From an uncultured Lachnospiraceae bacterium (GTDB lineage: Bacteria; Bacillota; Clostridia; Lachnospirales; Lachnospiraceae), in contig CAMALN010000024.1 of the NCBI GenBank assembly GCA_945836565.1, positions 1 through 12,081 of the forward strand: a stretch of DNA of 12,081 nt, given 5' to 3'. The position numbers and the translations under genes are program-made. The notes under the pieces are model-generated. The model saw only the letters and a program-made list of their open reading frames with translations. It did no database searches and was not told the DNA's origin. Positions within the stretch are counted from its first letter, which is position 1, and the number at the start of each line of letters is the position of its first letter. Positions 6,868-12,081 of this stretch are shown in pieces.

Positions 6868-7780
6868 TCTTCTTAAACTGAGGGAGCTGGGCAAGTATTA
6901 CTGATGCAAATACCAGTATACAGCCTAAGCTCTCTCTTTTACTCATAATCTCATTTAATATTATGCAGCCGGCAAGGACAGCGAATACCGACTCAAGACT
7001 CATTACAATTGATGCTACTGCCGGCTCTGCATATTTCTGTCCTATCATTTGACATGTATAAGCGACTCCGCTTGATAATATACCCGCATAAAGTATCGGT
7101 CCGGCAGCGGACAAAATATCTGCCATCTGAGGTCTCTCAAGTATGATACACATTATCCCTGACAATAGTCCGCTTGTAATAAACTGCATGCAGGAAAGCT
7201 TTACGCTGTCTACATCAGAATAATTATCTATAACCATAATGTGCGCGGTAAAACAGCAGGCACACAAAAGCTCAACTGCATCACCTATGTAAAATCCGGA
7301 AAATCCCTTTGACATACAGAGGAAATACATGCCGACCACTGTTCCAAGTATCGATAATATTACCAGCCCGTCTAATTTATCTCCGTTTTTTCTTCCCTTA
7401 ATCTGAACAACAACAGCCACCATGACAACATATGTAGCTGTGAGAAATCCCGCTCTTCCCGATGCCGCTGCCTCCTCCGGATAAAGTCCTATACCGAACT
7501 GCTGGGTATTCATGGCGAAGAATAAAACTACACCGCACATAATACCCGGAATCCATGGCCAGCTGTTCTTTCTCTTATCTGCTGCATTTTCGGTCTTCTT
7601 TAACAGAACATTATCCTTAAGTAATATCACTATGCCCAGAAATAAGCTTCCGACCACACATCTGCTAACTGTAAATGTAAATGTTCCTATCTTCTCCGAT
7701 GCACTCGTCTGAGCCACAAAGGTTGTTCCCCAGAAAAAAGCCGCCAATAGCAGTATCAGGCTTCCTCGTAAATTCTTCAT
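6854..7780 (-). CDS. EamA/DMT-family membrane transporter
   Basis: A 308-aa integral membrane protein of the drug/metabolite transporter superfamily, probably ten TM helices in two EamA repeats. The N-terminal repeat begins with the typical [13 protein letters not shown]; the second repeat includes [22 protein letters not shown] and ends with a short basic tail. I chose ATG 7778-7780, four bases after the nhaC stop, because a hydrophobic start follows directly and GAGGAAG lies about 11 bases upstream inside nhaC. A GTG ten codons earlier (7808-7810) overlaps nhaC and has no ribosome site. It is the last gene of the NSS-NhaC-EamA run. Family members often export amino acids or metabolites, but several import; direction and substrate cannot be read from sequence. 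Confidence 0.9.
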   Translation of the reverse strand: MKNLRGSLILLLAAFFWGTTFVAQTSASEKIGTFTFTVSRCVVGSLFLGIVILLKDNVLLKKTENAADKRKNSWPWIPGIMCGVVLFFAMNTQQFGIGLYPEEAAASGRAGFLTATYVVMVAVVVQIKGRKNGDKLDGLVILSILGTVVGMYFLCMSKGFSGFYIGDAVELLCACCFTAHIMVIDNYSDVDSVKLSCMQFITSGLLSGIMCIILERPQMADILSAAGPILYAGILSSGVAYTCQMIGQKYAEPAVASIVMSLESVFAVLAGCIILNEIMSKRESLGCILVFASVILAQLPQFKKTKEP

Positions 7781-7784
7781 AATT

Positions 7785-9323
7785 CTATTCTTCCTCAGTC
7801 TTATTTTCACCCATATACTTAAGAAGAGCTATCATTCCAACCACCATAATAATTCCAATTGCAAGCGGAACGTACGCATTCTTTACAAAGCCCGCTATTA
7901 TATATGTTATACATGATATAACTGCTACGAACACTGCATACGGAAGCTGCGTCGACACATGGTTGATGTGATTACACTGCGCTCCTGCTGATGCCATAAT
8001 AGTAGTATCTGATATTGGTGAACAATGATCTCCGCATACAGCACCTGCCATACAAGCGGAGATTGCTATAATCATCATAGTAGGGTTCTTCGAGAACGCT
8101 TCTACAACTATCGGAATAAGTATACCGAAGGTTCCCCAGGATGTACCTGTAGCAAAGGCAAGAAATACTGCAACAAGGAATACTATTGCCGGAAGGAAGC
8201 TCAGTAATCCGCCATCGACACCTTCCACAAGCCCTGCCACATACTCCTTCGCACCTAAGCTGTCTGTCATAGCCTTAAGCGTCCATGCAAAGGTTAAGAT
8301 AAGTATCGCCGGAACCATAGCCTTGAAGCCCTCAGGTATACAATCGCAAGCCTCCTTAAACCTTATAACACCTCTTATCAGGTAGAACACTATTGTTATG
8401 ATAAGCGCAAATACACTTCCGAGCATAAGTCCAACTGAGGCATCACTATTTGAGAATGCCTCTATGAAGTTTGTACCCTCGAAGAAGCCACCGGTATATA
8501 TCATGCCTATTACACAGCTTATGATGAGAATAAGTACAGGAAAGATAAGGTCTATAACTCTTCCCTTGCCCCCCTGCTTTTTCTCTTCTTCTGTCACAGT
8601 CTTTCCCTCAGGTCCGAAAAGGTCTCCTGCAAGTGCATTTTTCTCATGCTTCTTCATAGGACCGAAATCAACCTTTAAGATAACAAAGGTAACCATAGCA
8701 ACTATTGTAAGTAATGCGTAATAGTTATACGGTATGGCCTTTAGAAATAGTGCAAATCCGTCCTCATCCTTTACAAAGCCCGAAACTGCCGCCGCCCATG
8801 AAGATATAGGTGCGATAATACATATAGGTGCTGCGGTTGCATCTATGATATATGCAAGCTTAGCACGCGATACCTTATGTCTGTCTGTAACCGGTCGCAT
8901 AACACTACCAACCGTAAGACAGTTAAAATAGTCATCTATAAATATAAGTGCTCCCAATACTATGGCTGAAAGCTGTGCTCCTACTCTGGTCTTGATGTGC
9001 TCGCCTGCCCATCTGCCAAATGCATCGGAGCCTCCTGCTTTATTCATCATACACACCATAACGCCAAGAATTACGAGGAATACAAGTATTCCTACATTGT
9101 ATGAATCTGACAGCACCCCGACTATACCATCGTTAAAAATATGCGTAACAGTTGTCTCAAAGCTAAAGCTCGATGTGAATACATTTCCATAGAAAAGTCC
9201 GCCTATAACTATACCCACAAATAAAGAGCTGTAAACCTCCTTAGTTATAAGTGCTAACGCAATCGCCACAAGCGGCGGTACAAGCGCCCAAAAGCTTGCA
9301 TACATTGCCGGTATATATTCCAT
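7785..9323 (-). CDS. nhaC: NhaC-family Na+/H+ antiporter
   Basis: A 512-aa polytopic membrane protein of the NhaC ion transporter family. Characteristic segments are FIDDYFNCLTVGSVMRP (about 128-144, with Asp130 and Asp131) and the following AKLAYIIDATAAPICIIAP with Asp161. A second matching half carries FATGTSWGTFGILIP and AVCGDHCSPISDTTIMASAG. Length and motifs fit full-length members. The ATG at 9321-9323 has AAGGGGG 7 bases upstream. It starts 30 bases after the NSS symporter stop and ends four bases before the EamA start, so the three are probably one transcript. A simple reading is that it restores the sodium gradient used by the symporter. The family also includes malate/lactate-coupled antiporters such as MleN, so a metabolite antiport role is possible. 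Confidence 0.92.
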   Translation of the reverse strand: MEYIPAMYASFWALVPPLVAIALALITKEVYSSLFVGIVIGGLFYGNVFTSSFSFETTVTHIFNDGIVGVLSDSYNVGILVFLVILGVMVCMMNKAGGSDAFGRWAGEHIKTRVGAQLSAIVLGALIFIDDYFNCLTVGSVMRPVTDRHKVSRAKLAYIIDATAAPICIIAPISSWAAAVSGFVKDEDGFALFLKAIPYNYYALLTIVAMVTFVILKVDFGPMKKHEKNALAGDLFGPEGKTVTEEEKKQGGKGRVIDLIFPVLILIISCVIGMIYTGGFFEGTNFIEAFSNSDASVGLMLGSVFALIITIVFYLIRGVIRFKEACDCIPEGFKAMVPAILILTFAWTLKAMTDSLGAKEYVAGLVEGVDGGLLSFLPAIVFLVAVFLAFATGTSWGTFGILIPIVVEAFSKNPTMMIIAISACMAGAVCGDHCSPISDTTIMASAGAQCNHINHVSTQLPYAVFVAVISCITYIIAGFVKNAYVPLAIGIIMVVGMIALLKYMGENKTEEE

Positions 9324-9353
9324 GTTTTATCCCCCTTGTATACTTTCCCTACA

Positions 9354-10757
9354 TTATAATTTAATTACACCCAAGGTCGTAAGCAACAACACACCAAGTA
9401 ATACAGGTGCTACAAACTTAATCATTATCGTATATAAAGTCTTTCTGCCCATCCTGTGTCCGGTCTTTTCAACCTCATCGATTATGGTCTTCGGCTTAAG
9501 TATCCAGCCGATTAGAATACAGGTTGAAAGTGCAACAACCGGCATGAGACAGTTGTTACTGATATAGTCCATAATATCAAGTATCTGTGCAATAGCACCA
9601 TTTGGAAGCTTCACTTCGAAATAAAGCTTATTATATCCGAGACATACCACAATTCCTCCAACCAGAGCTATTGCTGTCTCTATGATACCTGCCCTTACTC
9701 TAGGCATATCAAACTTATCCATCAAGCTTGCAACTACTGCCTCCATAACTGACATAGCACTTGTAATTGCAGCAAAAAGCACCATTCCGAAGAATACACA
9801 GCCCACAACATTTCCGACACTGCCCATGGCATCAAATACCTTAGGGAGCGATATGAACATAAGGCTAGGTCCCGAAGCCTGCATACCCTCTGCTCCCATA
9901 AATGTGAATACAGCCGGTATAATCATCATACCTGCCAAAAAGGCAACAGCCGTATCAAATATCTCTATCTGATTGATAGACTTGGAAAGATTTGCATCAT
10001 CCTTTACATATGAGCCGTATGCAACCATAATACCCATAGCTATACTAAGGCTGAAGAAAAGCTGTCCTAGGGCATCAATAAATACCGAGACAAGCTTACC
10101 CAGTGTCATGCCTTCAAGGTTTGGTATAACGTAGGTCTTAAAGCCTTCAAGACCTGTTCTGGTAACGCCGGATGCATCTGTATGAGTTATAGTCAGTGAA
10201 AAAATTGCTATACCTATTACACTTAAAAGCAGTATAGGCATAATTATCTTTGATGAGCTCTCTATACCATGATTTACACCCATAAATATTATGAATGCTA
10301 CAACAAACAGGAATATCAGCATCATAATAATAGGCTCTACATCAGCAGTGATAAATCCTGTGAAATAACTATCCTGTGCTGCATCATTGCCGTGTCCTGT
10401 AAGATAAAGCAGGAAATACTTAAGCACCCAGCCACCTATTACAGAATAATAAGGCATAATAATTATCGGTACAAGGCACGCTAAAATGCCCATAAATCCC
10501 GCTTTCCCATTCAACCTGCTATAAGCAGTAAGCGGACTCTGCTTAGTCTTTCTTCCTATCGCAATCTCTGTGGTAAGCAATGTAAATCCAAAGGTAAGCG
10601 CCAATATAACATATACCAGTAGGAATATACCGCCTCCGTCCTTTGCCGCAAGATATGGGAATCTCCATATATTACCCAATCCTACAGCACTTCCGGCAGC
10701 TGCAAGGACAAAGCCAACAGAGCCGCCAAACGAGTTTCGTTTCTTTTTGTTTTCCAT
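9354..10757 (-). CDS. Neurotransmitter:sodium symporter (NSS/SNF, LeuT-fold) amino-acid transporter
   Basis: A 467-aa Na+-coupled amino-acid transporter. TM1 carries AAAGSAVGLGNIWRFPY (19-35), which aligns with the LeuT sodium- and substrate-binding helix (Asn29 and Arg32 corresponding to LeuT Asn27 and Arg30). TM6 carries QLFFSLSIAMGIMVAYGSYV, equivalent to the LeuT unwound substrate helix. The length suits the 11-12 TM prokaryotic members such as MhsT and TnaT. The ATG at 10755-10757 has GAGAGG six bases upstream. It is the first gene of the three-transporter run and is preceded by an inverted repeat and a PerR-box-like sequence. The substrate is probably an amino acid, but which one is not decidable here. 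Confidence 0.95.
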   Translation of the reverse strand: MENKKKRNSFGGSVGFVLAAAGSAVGLGNIWRFPYLAAKDGGGIFLLVYVILALTFGFTLLTTEIAIGRKTKQSPLTAYSRLNGKAGFMGILACLVPIIIMPYYSVIGGWVLKYFLLYLTGHGNDAAQDSYFTGFITADVEPIIMMLIFLFVVAFIIFMGVNHGIESSSKIIMPILLLSVIGIAIFSLTITHTDASGVTRTGLEGFKTYVIPNLEGMTLGKLVSVFIDALGQLFFSLSIAMGIMVAYGSYVKDDANLSKSINQIEIFDTAVAFLAGMMIIPAVFTFMGAEGMQASGPSLMFISLPKVFDAMGSVGNVVGCVFFGMVLFAAITSAMSVMEAVVASLMDKFDMPRVRAGIIETAIALVGGIVVCLGYNKLYFEVKLPNGAIAQILDIMDYISNNCLMPVVALSTCILIGWILKPKTIIDEVEKTGHRMGRKTLYTIMIKFVAPVLLGVLLLTTLGVIKL

Positions 10758-10785
10758 ACTTAACCTCTCTATTACTATAATATAC

Positions 10786-10820
10786 TGTTTCCGTTTATAA
10801 TAGTTATCATCACGGAAACA
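10786..10820 (-). promoter_or_regulatory. Inverted repeat enclosing a PerR-box-like sequence upstream of the NSS operon
   Basis: A perfect 9-bp inverted repeat, TGTTTCCGT (10786-10794) and ACGGAAACA (10812-10820), has a 17-base spacer. Within the spacer, TTATAATAGTTATCA (10795-10809) matches 12 of 14 defined positions of the B. subtilis PerR box. No T-run follows on either strand, so it does not look like a terminator; an operator is more likely. I found no convincing -35/-10 pair in the 10758-10869 gap, which otherwise holds only AT-rich DNA and a short CTTGCAAG palindrome near 10857-10864. Confidence 0.4.
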
Positions 10821-10869
10821 CGCTCTGTCTTACAGTATCCTATATAATTCCCAAACTTGCAAGCAAAAC

Positions 10870-11241
10870 TTAATCATCATGGTTATCAAAATCATCCAGG
10901 CTTTTTATTACGTTTATAACATGCTCATATTCTATTTTCAGTTTTTCAATATAACTGTCAATCAGCTCCGATACCGTCCGATTCCTCAACATATGCAGCA
11001 TAGGCTCAAGACTCTTTGACAATAATTTTAAGCCAAGATTATCACATATACCGGCAAGAGTAATCGCCTCATTAAGTGCTGTAGTATAATCATTTCCATA
11101 AATTGCATCAAGCATCCCGGCAAAGCTTTTATCTTCCGTAAATTTCCTAAGATACCATATCACTCTTTCCTCCTTAAGAAGTCGTGACATTACTCCTTCA
11201 TAATCAGCATACATTGCGTTATAGCAATCCTTTAGATTCAT
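10870..11241 (-). CDS. HPt-like domain protein lacking the phosphoacceptor histidine
   Basis: A 123-aa, mostly helical protein that resembles a standalone histidine phosphotransfer domain. Its region 50-79 (NDY...ALNEAITLAGICDNLG...LLSKSLE) follows the HPt pattern in which the core normally reads A-H-T-L-K-G followed by NLG and a later LE. Here the core is A-I-T-L-A-G: Ile60 replaces the phosphorylatable His and Ala63 the neighbouring Lys. It therefore should not accept phosphate and would act, if at all, as a binding partner. The ATG at 11239-11241 has AAGGGGG just upstream. It starts 23 bases after the hybrid kinase stop, probably in the same transcript. The HPt resemblance is by eye from pattern and length and is moderately certain. 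Confidence 0.75.
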   Translation of the reverse strand: MNLKDCYNAMYADYEGVMSRLLKEERVIWYLRKFTEDKSFAGMLDAIYGNDYTTALNEAITLAGICDNLGLKLLSKSLEPMLHMLRNRTVSELIDSYIEKLKIEYEHVINVIKSLDDFDNHDD

Positions 11242-11264
11242 ATATCCCCCTTAGGTATAACATT

Positions 11265-12081
11265 CTATAATTTTTTTCTCTTTTTTATGTTACATTTACT
11301 CATGACTTTTATTAAATTATTCATATTTACAGGCTTTCCAACAAAACCATCCATACCTACATTTATCGCCTTTTGCTTGTCCTCAGTCGTCACACTGGCA
11401 GTTGTTGCTATAACCGTAGTTGACGCTCTTACCTTATCTGAAAGGCCTCTTATAAGTCTCGTCGCATCAAATCCGTCCAGATTTGGCATCCAAAGGTCCA
11501 TAAGTATGTAATCATAATATCCCGGCTCCTTCATCTCAAGCTTGGCAACACAGATTATTCCATCCTCAGCACAATCCACTTCGAACCCATAATCCAACAG
11601 CATCTCCTTTGCTATCTCACGATTTATCACATTATCCTCAGCAAGCAATATCCTTTTTCCCTTGAAATCTGCCAATTGTGATACATCCTCATATTCATTG
11701 TCTGCATAAGGTATATCTGCCTGCTTATGATTAATGGTTATGGCAACTCTTGTTCCAAAGCCAGTTTGACTCTCAATCTTAAGATTACCATCCAGAAGCT
11801 CGACTATCTGCTTTACTATTTCCATCCCCAATCCGCTACCATTCCAGCTTTTTAAATTTGCCATTGTCTGCGTATAAAATGTATTATATATACTGTTTAC
11901 TTGTTCTTCAGACATACCTACACCATGGTCCTCTATAATGTATCTTATGCATGTAATACCTGAATTCTTAACAGGAATCTCTTCCAGCCGTATCTGAACC
12001 GCTTCTCCATTGCCGGAAAATTTAATAGCGTTATTCAGTACATTTCCAAGGACCTTTCTCAGCTTCTCCTTATCCGTATAT
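11265..12081 (-). CDS. Hybrid sensor histidine kinase, C-terminal part (HATPase plus receiver; N-terminus off the right edge)
   Basis: The visible 271 residues, numbered from the window edge, begin inside the kinase ATPase domain. They show the N-box LRKVLGNVLNNAIKFS (7-22), G1 box EDHGVG (50-55) and G2 box GSGLG (81-85). A linker leads to a receiver domain at about 142-262 with the acidic pair Glu148-Asp149, phosphoacceptor Asp195 in LMDLWMP, the conserved Thr227 and Lys249 in VGKP. The reading frame is open to the edge, so the sensor region, DHp domain and phosphorylatable His are not seen. The methionine at 11915 is internal, within the G1 region, not a start. No HPt follows inside the protein; the small HPt-like gene 23 bases downstream lacks its histidine. 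The signal and target are unknown. Confidence 0.93.
   Translation of the reverse strand, partial: YTDKEKLRKVLGNVLNNAIKFSGNGEAVQIRLEEIPVKNSGITCIRYIIEDHGVGMSEEQVNSIYNTFYTQTMANLKSWNGSGLGMEIVKQIVELLDGNLKIESQTGFGTRVAITINHKQADIPYADNEYEDVSQLADFKGKRILLAEDNVINREIAKEMLLDYGFEVDCAEDGIICVAKLEMKEPGYYDYILMDLWMPNLDGFDATRLIRGLSDKVRASTTVIATTASVTTEDKQKAINVGMDGFVGKPVNMNNLIKVMSKCNIKKRKKL

Noticed and set aside
10786..10820. The 9-bp inverted repeat as an intrinsic terminator of the kinase operon
   Set aside because: The 17-base loop is long and no T-run follows the second arm in either direction, so an operator reading is preferred.
10854..10866. CTTGCAAG palindrome after the HPt-like gene as a terminator
   Set aside because: The palindrome is short, has no loop, and is not followed by a T-run on the minus strand.
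11265..11915. Reading the kinase fragment as a complete 216-aa protein starting at 11915
   Set aside because: That methionine is inside the G1 box of the ATPase domain, and the same frame continues to the window edge with the N-box; it is a truncated view of a larger hybrid kinase.
11265..12081. The hybrid kinase as the cognate sensor for the BceR-like box
   Set aside because: BceS-type kinases are small intramembrane sensors without a receiver; this protein is a large hybrid kinase about 8 kb away with no linked OmpR-type regulator in view.

Overview
The window looks like chromosomal DNA of an anaerobic, low-to-mid GC Firmicute, most likely a clostridial or Lachnospiraceae-type gut bacterium. 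The evidence is AT-rich intergenic DNA, strong GGAGG-type ribosome sites, several TTG/GTG starts, a reverse rubrerythrin plus rubredoxin, a clostridial-style PerR, and SBP-permease fusions. The species assignment is inference. I see no rRNA, tRNA, insertion sequence, CRISPR array or phage gene. Genes are densely packed and no gap without a gene exceeds about 210 bases.

Layout. (A) 1-3144, minus strand: a MacB/Bce-like ABC exporter, with a 793-aa FtsX-type permease (TTG start) followed by its ATPase, which runs off the left edge. Upstream lie a site matching the BceR-type box (TNACA-N4-TGTAA) and a leader hairpin that pairs with the permease Shine-Dalgarno. (B) 3110-4450, minus strand: an oxidative-stress cluster, perR, reverse rubrerythrin and a small rubredoxin (57 aa), closed by an intrinsic terminator. 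perR has a near-consensus promoter with a palindromic PerR-like operator at its start site. (C) 4484-6867, plus strand: a polar amino-acid ABC importer made of a lipoprotein SBP-permease fusion and a GlnQ-like ATPase whose start overlaps it. The SBP domain appears circularly permuted, with its C-terminal half encoded before its N-terminal half. (D) 6854-10820, minus strand: three secondary transporters in a probable operon (NSS sodium symporter, NhaC-type antiporter, EamA/DMT transporter). Its last gene overlaps the 3' end of the importer ATPase tail to tail. (E) 10870-12081, minus strand: the C-terminal part of a hybrid histidine kinase (HATPase plus receiver), followed by a small HPt-like protein that lacks the phosphoacceptor histidine.

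How the parts may fit together. Region B is a peroxide/oxygen defence module under PerR control: rubrerythrin reduces peroxide and rubredoxin is a plausible electron donor. Regions C and D move amino acids and sodium: ATP-driven uptake, Na+-coupled uptake, Na+/H+ exchange and possible export. Region A is probably an envelope-stress or peptide-related exporter. Region E is signalling with no visible target.

The strongest points for a second look are the permuted SBP-permease fusion, the HPt-like protein with Ile at the His position, and the Shine-Dalgarno-sequestering hairpin downstream of a BceR-like box.
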